From Gossypium raimondii (Eukaryota > Streptophyta > Magnoliopsida > Malvales > Malvaceae): a stretch of 64,000 bases of DNA. Shown here piece by piece: positions 50,331 to 62,473 of this stretch. Numbering within the stretch: position 1 is the first letter of the stretch; every line of letters begins with the position of its first letter. Under the pieces are notes generated by a model, which saw only the letters and a list, made by a program, of their open reading frames with translations, ran no database searches and was not told the DNA's origin. A program made the position numbers and the translations under genes. The DNA is taken from the NCBI RefSeq assembly GCF_025698545.1, contig NC_068569.1, positions 16,740,001 through 16,804,000 on the forward strand, given 5' to 3'.

Positions 50331-53300
50331 ATGGAAGCTGCTGCAGCTTCTGAGGATTGTTGTGTTAAGGTTGCGGTTCATGTAAGACCGCTTATTGGTG
50401 ATGAAAAGCTTCAAGGTTGTAAAGATTGTGTTACTGTCACCCCAGGAAAGCCACAGGTAGAGAATGTCGGTGTTTCACTGTTGAGTTCTTGTTCAATGGG
50501 TGATTTATTGGGTTAATTTTAAGTATATGGAGATCTGGATCTTCGGATGCTTGAATGCTTGATCAGTGAGAAATTCACTGTCTGGTTTTTGGATCAGAAT
50601 TTTTGTCATCGCTTACTATTTCTATAATTGGGATGCTATTGGGTTGGTTTCTTTTACCCTGGAAGTTAAAATATGTAAAATTAAGCTGAATTCAGTTGGT
50701 TTCTATGATGGTTCTATTTTTTTATTTCCATTTTTGGGGTTATGACTTTATGATCCTTTTATAAGTAAGCTTATGAATTATTAAGTGGAACTAGTTGATG
50801 CTGGATTTTATTTGCTCTGAAACTTCTGTTTAGGTGAAGTAATCAATTTTAAAGGAAGGAGGAACCAAATTAGAAAAAAAAATCGTTTTGCTTATGAAGT
50901 TTCATGTTGGTTGTACATTGCAGGTACAAATTGGGACACATTCTTTTACATTTGATCATGTCTATGGGAGCACAGGTTCTCCCTCATCTTCCATGTTTGA
51001 GGAATGCATTGTTCCCCTCGTCGATGGCTTATTCCAAGGATACAATGCTACCGTTCTTGCTTATGGACAGGTACAGCTGAATCTCCCACAAGACACCACT
51101 AAATATTTGCATTTTTGTTTTCTTATGATTGAAGTTCCTATAAATTTGCAGACCGGATCGGGTAAAACGTATACTATGGGCACAGGCTTCAAAGATGGTT
51201 GCCAAACAGGAATCATTCCTCAAGTAATGAATGCTTTGTTCGGCAAGATTGAAAGCCTAAAACATCAAATAGAATTTCAACTGCACGTTTCCTTCATCGA
51301 GGTTTGTTAAATAACCAATCATTTCTTTTTGTTTCAGTTTCCAGTTATGCTATTTGCAACGTAATGAGCAGTCCAATTGTTTTGCAAGCATAATTTTGGG
51401 GATGCATCTCCTGTAGGACTTGTTTTCCAACAAGCTTTTAGTCTGGTCTTTATGTTTTGGTTAAATTAATCTAAGCATTGAATGCTGGAATCTAAAACAC
51501 CATTAAGGAAACTGTAACACATTTGCCAAAATAAATCTAATTCCCAGATCAAACATACATGTTATGAATGTATCTTCTGGTTTATGTTATCCTGAATTCT
51601 CCTTCAAATGAATACAAATATCATACCTGTTTTGAGTGTCTATTTATAGTTTATTGTTCTGAAATATGTAATTTTGGTTTGAAAGATTCTGAAAGAAGAA
51701 GTGCGAGATTTGCTGGATCCTACTTCTTTGAACAAATCAGATGCTGCAAGTCCGAATACAGGGAAAGTACATGTCCCTGGCAAACCACCAATACAGATTC
51801 GTGAATCATCAAATGGTGTTATTACACTGGCAGGATCTACGGAAGTTAGTGTCAGTACATTAAAAGAAATGGCTGCTTGCCTAGAACAGGGATCATTGAG
51901 TAGGGCAACGGGGAGTACAAACATGAACAACCAGTCAAGGTTAAATTCATGTTCTATTCTTTAGTATTTATGCGTTTTAATTTCTTCAGAACTGTGGAGA
52001 TGCTATCTGGTCATTCTTAGTTCTTTAAATATGGGAAAACATTATCCGCCTAGGATCATTATTTGTTAAACCTGTAAACTATTGATGCCCTGCTATGCTA
52101 AGGTAATGTCATTACCTTAGTTTATGACGAAAGGGTCATATATTTCTACAATGGTAAAGTTTTTCCATGAAAATCTCGAAATTTATAGATGCTTTTAGAA
52201 TAAGGCTTGTCCTAAATTTATTTTTATGAAATTCTTTATCTGATGTTTGTAGTTAATAGTCTTCAAAAGAAATAAAAACTCTGGAAATGTTAATGCTTTC
52301 CTGACTTGTTTTGGTTTTACCTCTTTCTTATTTAATATGCTTTTCTAAGTACAAAATTTTGATAATCTATTTATGTGGTTGTATAGTCGCTCACATGCAA
52401 TCTTCACCATCACCTTAGAGCAAATGCATAAACTCAATCCTGTTTCTGGAGATGGAAGTCCTAATGACATTATGAGTGAAGAATATCTTTGTGCCAAGTT
52501 ACATTTGGTTGATCTTGCTGGATCAGAGCGAGCAAAAAGAACAGGTTCCGATGGTATGCGTTTTAAAGAAGGTTAGTGACACTGCTTATCCTGTCTTTAT
52601 GAAAGTATTATTCTCCAAATCAAACATAATAATTTCCATCTTTTTCATCTAAACAGGAGTTCATATCAACAAGGGTCTGCTTGCACTTGGTAATGTCATC
52701 AGTGCACTTGGTGACGAAAAAAAGCGAAAAGAAGGCGTTCACGTTCCATATCGAGATAGTAAACTTACTCGGCTTTTGCAGGTATCTTTTTGCCAGGCAT
52801 TATTTATCCTTATTTTATGCAAAAGTGTTAAGAATGTAAAATTGAATGTTTATTTTGTTGGAAACTGTCTATTTAGGCTTAAAAATCAATTCTTTCATCT
52901 TTCTAAAGCTTGATTGCATTGGAAAATTGAGATACATTAAACATTTTACAAGATATTTGAGCACTTAAAGTAGCCTAGCCAAGAGAAGAGATATGCTATC
53001 ATTCAGTCTTGAACATGTTGTACATTTTGTGCCTCCTTTTTTATCTCAAAGCTCAACTAAGACTTGTTACGGAAAATTATCTCCTCAATTGGTCAAGGAC
53101 TGTTCCTGCATTTAGTTGTTTGATCATAGTTATGCCCAGGTGTAATAAAAGCTTATTTCTTTGGGCAGGATTCACTTGGTGGCAACAGCAGAACTGTGAT
53201 GATAGGTACTGCCATTTCTTCTAATTATTTAACCTGCTCAATTATTTCTTTTTTTTAAAAAGATAATAATTTGGCATATTCATGTTCAAGTTCCTTCCCA

Positions 53301-56300
53301 TTTTGTGCACTGTAATCATTGTCCTTAACTCTTTCTTTATGAGCAGCCTGCATTAGTCCTGCTGACATCAATGCAGAGGAAACCCTTAATACTCTAAAGT
53401 ATGCAAATCGTGCTCGTAACATCCAAAACAAGCCCGTTGTAAGTTGAAGACAAAAATTTTCATTACTTTCAAAAGTTTCCTCTTTCTTTTCACTCCTCTG
53501 CAGATTTGGATGTTAGATGATATAAAAGGTAGTTTCCATACTGAACTTTCACTCTTGTTTTCGATTTAAATAGGTTAACCGAGATCCTATGTCCAATGAG
53601 ATGCTAAAGATGCGTCAACAATTAGAGCATCTGCAAGCAGAACTTTGTGCACGTGGGGGTTCTGATGAAGTACAGGTATCATGGTACTCATAACTACTTA
53701 AATAAACTTAACAATTAGTTATGATTGTTTCTTGGGATCTTAAGTTATATGGTAGAACACTTTGTTATATATGTCTCAAAGATTGGTTTGGTCCCGGGTT
53801 TCTTCTTGGAGATAAGTTATATAGGATTAGTCCCTCGGGTCTTTTAATAGGACTGATTTTGTAGGTTCTCAAGGAAAGGATTGCTTGGCTTGAAGCTGCT
53901 AATGAGGATCTTTGCCAAGAGCTTCAGGAGTTCCGTAGCAGATGCACCATTGTGGATCAACGTGAAACCGATGCTCAAGTAAGTGAAGGAGACCCTTATT
54001 TGAAATTTCTTGGTTGATTTACTTGCAAGTTTTTATCATGAATTGTGTTTTCGAATGTTTATTAATGAAAAAGTTCCTACTTCAGGATGGAAGTCCTTGT
54101 TCTGTCAAAAGTGATGGGCTTAAAAGAAACTTGCACAGTATAGAGTCTTCTGACTATCAAATGGGTGAAACCATAGGTACAGACTTAACCAATCCACACA
54201 AGCTGTATAGCATTTGTCTTCATGATTTATTTATTTTTTCTCAAGGTGTTTTCTTCACTTTAAAATCATGGCTATTTTAGCAGCTGATTCTAGAGAAGTT
54301 GATGAAGCAGCAGCAAAAGAGTGGGAGCACACACTTCTACAAAATACTATGGACAAAGAGTTGCTCGAGTTGAATAGACGCTTGGAAGAGAAAGAGGTAT
54401 ATTTTTTATGTCTTCAACACTTTGCAATATTGTTCATAGTTATTATTCACAAGTCATATTCTTAGGGGTCTCTATTCTTGATAAGTATATAGCATGTCTG
54501 GTTTTAGCAGACTTGGCAACTTATCCAACACTAGCTAATTCTCCTATTTTATGTTTGAGCAGTCCGAGATGAAACTTTTTGGAGGTGACACAATTGCACT
54601 TAAGCATCATTTTGGGAAGAAAATTCAGGAATTAGAGGACGAGAAAAGAGCTGTGCAGGTTTAAACAGACATCTTTTAATTCTCAGACTTTACTCGAAGA
54701 AAAAAATGGATTCTAACATTTCTTAACCTATTTCCTCCCTTCAGCAAGAAAGGGATCGCTTATTGGCCGAAATTGAAAATCTTTCTGCCGGTTCTGATGG
54801 ACAAAAACAAAAAGTACAAGATATCCATGCTCAGAAACTAAAATCCCTTGAAGCACAGGTGACAAGTTTAAGTTAAATGGCATTCATTGTTGGACTGAAG
54901 AAAAGGGCTAATTCTGATTTCATTGTTATTGTGTAAAACTTATTTGCTCCAGATTCTGGATCTTAAGAAGAAACAAGAGAACCAAGTTCAACTTTTAAAG
55001 CAGAAACAGAAGAGTGATGAAGCTGCAAAACGACTACAAGATGAAATTCAATCCATAAAGGCGCAAAAGGTTAAATCTTATGTTTGTGTTATATCGTTCA
55101 TATGATTATATATTCACTGTGCTGAATCTCCTCACCTTTCCCCCTGCCCTTTTTTTCTTTTCTTCCCTTGCCTATTCTGTGGTTGTAGGTTCAGTTGCAA
55201 CATAGGATAAAACAAGAGGCAGAGCAATTCCGTCAGTGGAAAGCCTCTCGAGAAAAGGAACTGTTGCAGGTGCCTTCTTTGTTCTTTCTATCAACTTACA
55301 CAATTTATAATAATCTGTCAGATTATTAACTATTGCACATATTATTGTGATATTACATGAGCGACAGTCATTTACTGCTTGAATTATATCTTGGATTCAA
55401 CACTGGTATTTGCATCCATTGTTTGTATAATATGCTTAACTGGCTTGATATTGCATGCACATTCAGTTACGGAAAGAGGGCCGGAGAAATGAGTATGAAA
55501 GGCATAAGCTGCAAGCTTTAAATCAGCGCCAGAAAATGGTAAGCATATTTTTGTTTCTTGTGTGATGAGTATCTACCTCTGATTTGTTTGTAGAGAAATA
55601 ATTTGCAGCTATACTAACTTTCAGGTTCTCCAAAGGAAAACTGAGGAGGCTGCCATGGCCACCAAGAGGCTAAAAGAGTTGCTGGAAGCTCGTAAATCTT
55701 CTGCCCGTGATAACTCGGGTAGGTTTTTTCTTTTAAAGGTCCTTCTGTAATGCCTTACGCCAGATAGTATAGTTTTTTATTGAGGGAAACATAAAGTATT
55801 CATATTCATGCCTTCAGTCACTGTTATTTGTTCAAATTATTAATGTTTTGGTATCTTCCAGCTATTGCCAATGGGAATGGAACAAATGGTCAGGTAATGT
55901 TCTCTTCCTTTTGTTTGGGAGGGGGAGGGTAATTTTCAATATTCACGCCTTTCAACCAGTTAATGTATCTTTACTTCTGCAGACCAATGAGAAAGCGCTA
56001 CAACGTTGGCTAGATCATGAGTTAGAAGTAATGGTGAATGTGCATGAAGTTCGCTTTGAATATGAGAAGCAAAGCCAAGTGTATGTAACGAAATCTTATT
56101 TGTATAATAAACCTGGTGCAGAATATATAGACTATTCTTATGTAACTTTCACTTATCATGCATTACCTCCAGGAGGGCTGCACTAGCAGAAGAGTTAGCT
56201 GTCCTGAAGCAAGTAGATGAGTTTGCTTCAAAGGGGCTGAGCCCTCCAAAAGGAAAGAATGGATTTGCCAGGTATTAGTTGTCCAAAAGCACTGTACTTC

Positions 56301-57810
56301 ATTACTAGCAATTTACTCCTTTTCTTACCCTTCCATAATATGGTTCTACGGCCTGGTATTAGTAAAGAAGCTTGCATAAAGCATGCTTGGCATATAACCA
56401 ACATTTGTACTCAACATGCTTTTCCTTTCCCACACTAATAGGTCATCCGTGGTTGGAAGTTTGAGGAGACTAGTTAAATACTTAAATGCGGTTGTAGATA
56501 TGATATTTTCTCCATTGTATAAAGTGCTCCAACCTCTCCTAACATTCCTTGTATACGTTTTTCTGCTTCACAGGGCATCCTCCATGTCACCAAATGCAAG
56601 AGTGGCCAGAATATCTTCACTTGAGAATATGCTCAGCATATCCTCTAATTCACTTGTAGCAATGGCTTCGCAACTTTCAGAAGCAGAAGAACGGGAGCGC
56701 GCCTTCACTAATCGTGGACGTTGGAATCAGTTGCGCTCCATGGGAGATGCAAAGAACCTGCTTCAGTATATGTTCAATTCTCTTGGAGATACAAGGTGCT
56801 TTCACTCACCTAATGTTGTATAAATATACATGAAAGTAGGTAAAATGTAATGGCCTAATCCTTGAGTTCGACAAGAGGAAAACGAAAGCAAATAAATTAT
56901 GGCTCAAAAGAGTCTCTGATGTTTATATGATATAAACAGGTGTCAATTATGGGAAAAAGACATGGAAATCAAAGAAATGAAAGAACAACTTAAAGAACTT
57001 GTAGGTCTGTTGCGGCAGAGCGAGCTACGAAGAAAAGAAGTTGAGAATGAGCTAAGAGAGCAAGCTGATGCCATTACATTGGCTACGGCAGCTACGGTTA
57101 GTTTTATTTAAACCTTATTAAGGTTTTACAGTGTGGCTTTATTTACGTTTTCATCTAAAGCATACCATAACAGTCTAAACTTATTGGTGGAATCTCTAAA
57201 AAGGAATTTCAACTAAAATAGGATTTTCTTTTGAAGCAAGATAAATAGAAATTTAAGTTTATTGTCCTGGATCTAGTTGTTATCACTGTTGCCTGTTTCA
57301 ACATCATTGCAACTCCTAGCATTGCTTTTGACTAAATGTGTCTATGAGCAGGGGAACTCTCCAAATTCATTGAAACATGTTGCTGATGACATGAACGGTT
57401 CATTATCTCCAATGTCTGTGCCAGCACAGAAACAGCTGAAATATAGCCCAGGTATTGTTAATGGCCCAGCCAGAGAGTCTGCAGCATTCATAGGTCAAAC
57501 ACGAAGGTAACGTCATTCTCCAATTTTAATCATAGTGATGCAATATGCTTGCATGCTTAACTAAGGAAAATTGGATTTGCTTCTTGTCCAGATGTTACCG
57601 CTTGGGCAGTTACCAATGAAGAAGTTAGTAGCTATAGGACAAGCTGGCAATGGCAAACTGTGGAGGTGGAAAAGAAGCCATCACCAATGGCTCCTACAAT
57701 TCAAATGGAAATGGCAGAAGCCATGGAGACTTTCAGAATGGATCAGACACAGTGATGAAACAATGATAAGGGCAAGGCCTCGTTCTCAAGCTCTAACACA
57801 TAGAGTCTGA
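50331..57810 (+). CDS. KIN-4: Kinesin-like KIN-4 protein (FRA1 family), frameshift at last exon
   Basis: This plus-end-directed microtubule motor is of the type that affects cellulose microfibril order (FRA1/KIN-4A). Twenty-five exons were traced with GT/AG borders: 50331-50456, 50924-51070, 51152-51301, 51686-51939, 52387-52571, 52657-52781, 53169-53205, 53347-53438, 53574-53675, 53865-53978, 54086-54176, 54281-54396, 54563-54658, 54745-54858, 54953-55069, 55189-55269, 55467-55538, 55625-55718, 55862-55893, 55983-56080, 56173-56271, 56574-56795, 56940-57096, 57352-57506, 57592 on. The motor domain has the P-loop GQTGSGKT (90-97), switch I SSRSH (225-229) and DLAGSE (268-273). Long coiled coils follow. 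The family tail ([20 protein letters not shown]) is in exon 25, but the 24/25 junction (CGAAG, then ATGTTACC) is one base short, so it reads to a stop at 57,617-57,619. That gives 967 residues, against about 1,031 with the usual frame. KIN-4A and KIN-4B cannot be told apart with certainty. Confidence 0.93.
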
Positions 57811-58790
57811 TATTTGATGTTTACCAGATTACATTGGCCATAGTAATCTTGGTTATATGTATGTTCCTAATCCAAGGTGCAGGGTGAAGCCTAGAAAAGA
57901 ATGCAGGTAATTTCTTCTGCCTTTGTATTTTCATGTTGGTATAACCTCAAATCATGTGCTATTGATGCCCTTATTACAGTTTCTTTTAATTAGCATGGTT
58001 TCTAAGTTGTTGAGTAAAGAACCATTAACAAAGCCAGCCATGACTGAAACAATGAGACAGTACTTACAGAACAATTAACAAAGTAAACTGATGGACTGCT
58101 AAGTTGTCCACAGGATAGCCAACTCTAATACAAAATGTCCTAGTTGATGAACTGCTTGGTTGAGCTATATTTTCATCTGACTTGAGGGAATTGACTTAGC
58201 AAAACCCTGTTTGCCATTGATCAGTGAGCTTTACAGTATCTTTTTATTAGTTAATGCAGTGTACTGGAACTGGCTGTTGGAACCTGCATATGCCGAGTTG
58301 GTTTAGTTGATTTTTTTGAGAATGTCAAAGTATAGGTTTGTAATATTCCAATTTTTTGGGGGGCTCTTATTACTGCATGCGGAGCATCTTGTAAAGAAGT
58401 GTTGATGCTGCCAATGGGGTTCTAAATACGTTGAAGACATTAGCATGAGATTGTTTCAACGGTGATAAAAATAAGTATATTGGATCTTGCTTGAGCTGTC
58501 TCTTAAGGTTTTGGTGTATGTTCCATCAATAACACACTTTTAGGGAAGAAACTGTTTGTAATTCATAGAAATTTGTATGAAAGCTATAGTCTAATTGTAA
58601 TTTTCTTTTTCAGTTTTCCAATTTTTTTACCCAAATTTATAATTTCTTGGTTCATATATTTCAGCATGTGTGCAAGCTTGTTGTTAGTTTTGTTGAAAGA
58701 TTGAACTCTGTAGCATTTTCATTTGTTATGCAAGGAAAATTCTCCTAGTCTTTTGGATTCTCATGGAAACTGGTTTTGAGCTCTTTCTTT
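57811..58790. other. KIN-4 3'UTR and downstream region
   Basis: Probably the 3'UTR and terminator region of the kinesin gene, converging on a possible minus-strand unit that ends near 58,790. I see no gene in it. Confidence 0.5.
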
Positions 58791-59260
58791 TTTTATTAAT
58801 GTGAGCCAATTAAGAGATAAGCACAGCATTTCTTTATAACCCACAGCCAAACAGTAAATGAACTGACAAAGCAGGGACCGCAGAAACTCTATTATGAAGA
58901 AACTAAGAAGCAGCTTCTTGTGTAACAAACAGAAATGGAACTGGCTAAATAAAAGCCTAAGAAGGCTTGCCTTGATTACGAACCACTGTGAGAAGTTACC
59001 TTCCGTCCTTACATAGTGTTGTACTTGCTGCCGTGGGGCGGCGGCAGCGGCATGTCGGAACTCATAGCAGGTGGCATTTAACCTTTCCATTCTCCGTCGA
59101 TAAAATAATGCTTTATTCTTACTTGTCTTAATTCACTGGAGGATTTTGGCAAAATGAAGACTGCACTTTTTTTGAGTCAGCTTTTGGGATTCTTTTATCG
59201 GGCCCATCCTCCATGGGTTTCACTAAGCTCAATCAATGGTTTTGATTTGGGCCATAATGT
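58790..59260 (-). other. Candidate small minus-strand gene with a 22-residue ORF
   Basis: A GC-rich 22-residue ORF lies at 59,009-59,077 (minus), starting MPPAMSSDMPLPPPHG and ending KYNTM. Upstream are two TGGGCC-type site II elements (59,201-59,207 and 59,248-59,253), common in promoters of housekeeping genes. Downstream the minus strand has AATAAA (58,792-58,797), which could serve for polyadenylation. A second frame starting at 59,090 (MERLNATCYEF) is open for 109 residues but becomes a low-complexity hydrophobic stretch. I do not recognise either product. Confidence 0.3.
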
Positions 59261-59842
59261 TTTAAATTTCTCTACGAATGCCATGCAAAGTGCGAGGAAG
59301 AAAGTCGAGAAACTATGAATTGTGGGGTAAATTTCTATTTCCACTTCTATTCATTTAAAGGAATTTAGGAAAAAAAATTATTTGGAAAAGGAGAGAGATA
59401 CCAATCTCCTTTTTTAAGCTTGGAAAATGGAAATTGACACCGCAAAGCAGCCAAGCATGAAAACGAATTGGCAGAGGCAGCGAGTTAGATACACTTTCCA
59501 GCTGGCGGACCGACTACCATTTAATTATTTCACAAAAAAACTTACACAACGGTGACCGGTCATCAGCCCATTAACATCAACTGCAACTGGCAGAATGATG
59601 ATGGTGATAATGAAGTTCTTGCATATGAGATATCGAGAAGGAAAGCGTGGACACGGAGGCTCAAAAAAGGTATCCATGAAGGGTCCAACACTATGAAACG
59701 ACGTAAATAATGTCAGAAATGAAGATCCAAATGTAGCAAGTAGCAGCAATTGCATACAGTATATATAAGGTGGTTTTTCATTTCTCTATTGCACATCACT
59801 GAAACTATAGTCCCTACAATTACATGCTATTAAAATCATAAA
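59261..59842. other. Region downstream of the receptor-kinase gene
   Basis: Mostly the likely 3'UTR of the minus-strand receptor-like gene (near 59,842). The short ORF at 59,525-59,755 has no recognisable motif. Confidence 0.45.
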
Positions 59843-62473
59843 TTAACACGTCCTAGAAAGTGGGTCCAATTCACCGTTCTCCATTAATACAGCTTCTTTA
59901 ATCTCCTGTAACATCTTCAGGATTTGCCACATCGTGGGCCTTTGTTCAGGAGAGCTCAAACTACAAGAAATGGCCACTTCAAGCAGCATCCCTAACCTTT
60001 CATCATCCCCTCCATCGTCTTCTCTACAGGACCTAAGCCAATGCATCATCTCATCCGGCGCCAACAACGGATGCTGGGAAGGTGGTTTCCCTGACAGAAG
60101 CTCCAACAACAAAACCCCATATGTAAAAACGTCGGATTTCGATGTCGCCTGGTGATTCGAATTGCGAATTTCCGGAGGTTTACGTGCGATGCCATCGGGA
60201 TCTTCTTCGTGTATAGAAGTAACTAGGGCTGCCAGGCAGTAGTCGGCAAGACAGGCCTCAAAGTCAGGGCCGAGAAGGACGTTAGTGGACTTGAGATTGC
60301 CGTGGACAAGCCTCCATGCTTGGTGAATATAGGAGAGACCTTGCGCTACGTCCTCGGCTATCTTCAAGCAGGACGTCCAGTGGAGTGGCTTTGCCCTTGT
60401 TGATTTCGATCCTGCACGTGCAGTTTTAAGTTAACAAATTGAGCCTTTGAATTTCTAATCATTTAATTTTAGTCCCCATGATGTTTTTGAGAAAATTTCA
60501 CAACTCAATCGAAAATCTAAGTGGTGTTCCTATTAAATAGTAGCCAATCGGTATTGAGACACTCGGGACTTTGGACTCTGACGGTACGACTCCGTATGCG
60601 GTCCTAAAAATGTTTGACGTAGACCCGTCAATATGATCCAACGATCATGTTACAGTAACAGTGCTTCACGTAGAGACAAAAAGGACAAACCATTAGAATA
60701 GAAAAAAAAAAGTGTTTTATTATTAAATTAACACGAACTAATAATATTGACACTAATTAATTGACATCAAAATCATATCAATTCCCCATGTAGTGGGGGT
60801 CAGCTAGATTCTCGGTGTTTGCAGGATACTTGGATACCTCATAAATGAAAATTATGTAACGGACCAAAGTATGTATCTTTATGCTTTTTTACTACAAACC
60901 CAAGGAATCTGTGATTAGGAAAATTTATTAGTAAGATTAAGCAAAGCATTTTCTCTTACACGTGTGCCTTTCCCTGAATGGGTGGCAACCCGAGTTAACA
61001 CCGACTGAAATCGCTGCCTATCTCCGAAACAATGCAAATCGTTCAATAATTGAATAAAATGAAAGCATAAAGTTATTACCGTGAATGAGGGAGAAAAGAC
61101 TGCCATTGGACTGAAAATCATAGATAAGAAGCCTCTCTTCTTTGGCTTGGAAATAAGCCCTGAGGGGGACCAAATTGGGATGCCTTAAACCGCCAACTGA
61201 TTCCATGTGTTGCTCGAACATTTCCTTCGTCGTGGCTGCTAATTTCCCGGCATCCAGCCTCTTGACCGTCACCACCGTACGATTATCAAGCACTGCCTTG
61301 TACGTCGTCCCTACGGTTCCCCTCCCAAGCAACTCAGCTGACGCTCTCATCAGCTGGTCCAGCGAATACAACTGCGCCTCACCCGCACAGAATATCAAGT
61401 TTCCGCTCTTGGCAACTTGCATTCCTTGCACTCTCTTTACTTTCTCTTCTAACTCAGTTTCTTGTTCCATTTGAACCACAGCCGCAGCTTGTGCTGCAGC
61501 CGCCCCATCATCGGATTCAGCCGCAGCAGCTGATTGTTTTTTATCTGTCTGTTTCCTTACTGCCAAGACGAAGCAAAGAAGTGAACCAATAAGAACAAAG
61601 ACCCCAGTAGAAAAACCTATAATAATCGCGGTCCTTTTGTGTTGCTTTGAAATTGGCTGAGGCTGAGCCAACTCCACTCCATGCTCTTCTGCACTTTGAC
61701 CAAGAACCACCGTAGGAGGCGGCGCCACAACTGCGGCTGTGGGACCGAAGAAGTGGGGCCTTGGATGACATTCTTTGTGAATAATCTCTCCACAAAGACC
61801 AGGGTTCCATAAAATGAAGAGAAATCAAATCGTTGCAACGTTGGGGTCACTGGAATTGCACCAGTAAGGTTGTTCCTGAAATGTTAAAGGTTTTAAGGGA
61901 AGACTGGTTAAACGGAGGAATCGTTCCATTAAACCAGTTCCGGTCCAACCGAAGGTAGTATAACCGGTCTAAATAGGCTAACGAGTTTGGTATGTTGCCA
62001 GTGAGGTTGTTGTAGGATAAATCAAGGGTTCTTAATCTGTGAAAGGAAAGAGTCGAAACAGGGAAGGAACCAGTGAAGAAATTATGATCGAGAAAGAGGG
62101 TTTTGAGATTGACGAGGGCTGAAAGATCAGGAATCGGACCAGTGAGAGAGTTGTTTTGGAGACTCAAAACCCGGAGCTGGCCAAGTTGGGACAATGTGTT
62201 GGGAGCAAAAACGCCACCGAGACTTAGATCTTCCAGAATGAGACGTACCACTTTTTGCTGGTAACATGTGACTCCCTGCCAATCACAAAAGGGAATGCTT
62301 GCATTCCGTGAGAACCCGAGATGGTTTCTCAGATCGGCTTTAGACTGAAAACCCAGAAGAGCAGTAGCCTCAGGTGATGTCAATAGCTTTGCAGCTTCAC
62401 CGCATAATACCAACAACAAAATGGAGAAGAGCCTTTGAAGAAGAAGAAGAAGACGAAGTCTTTCGTTCAGCAT
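59843..62473 (-). CDS. LRR receptor-like pseudokinase, At5g67200/At3g50230 type, two frameshifts
   Basis: This is a plasma-membrane receptor-like protein. Exon 1 (62473-61080) starts [20 protein letters not shown] (signal peptide), then an LRRNT region with WQGVTC, and about five leucine-rich repeats ([48 protein letters not shown]). One transmembrane helix follows ([18 protein letters not shown]). The kinase-like domain has [10 protein letters not shown] and VTVKRL and continues in exon 2 (60411-59843). The HRD and DFG motifs read HGN and DYC, so it is a pseudokinase, as in its family. The frame is lost twice in exon 1: near 61,871-61,875 (GGAACAAC where GGAAACAAC is expected) and near 61,803-61,808 (GGAACCC for GGAAACCC). 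As read, translation ends after 208 residues, before the membrane helix. With one base added at each site the gene would be about 654 residues, close to the family length. It could be a pseudogene or contain sequence errors. Confidence 0.93.

Noticed and set aside
3773-62473. Idea that WOX4, KIN-4 and the receptor-like gene form a functional vascular or fibre cluster
   Set aside because: Nothing in the sequence shows shared regulation. The genes are tens of kilobases apart with unrelated loci between them.
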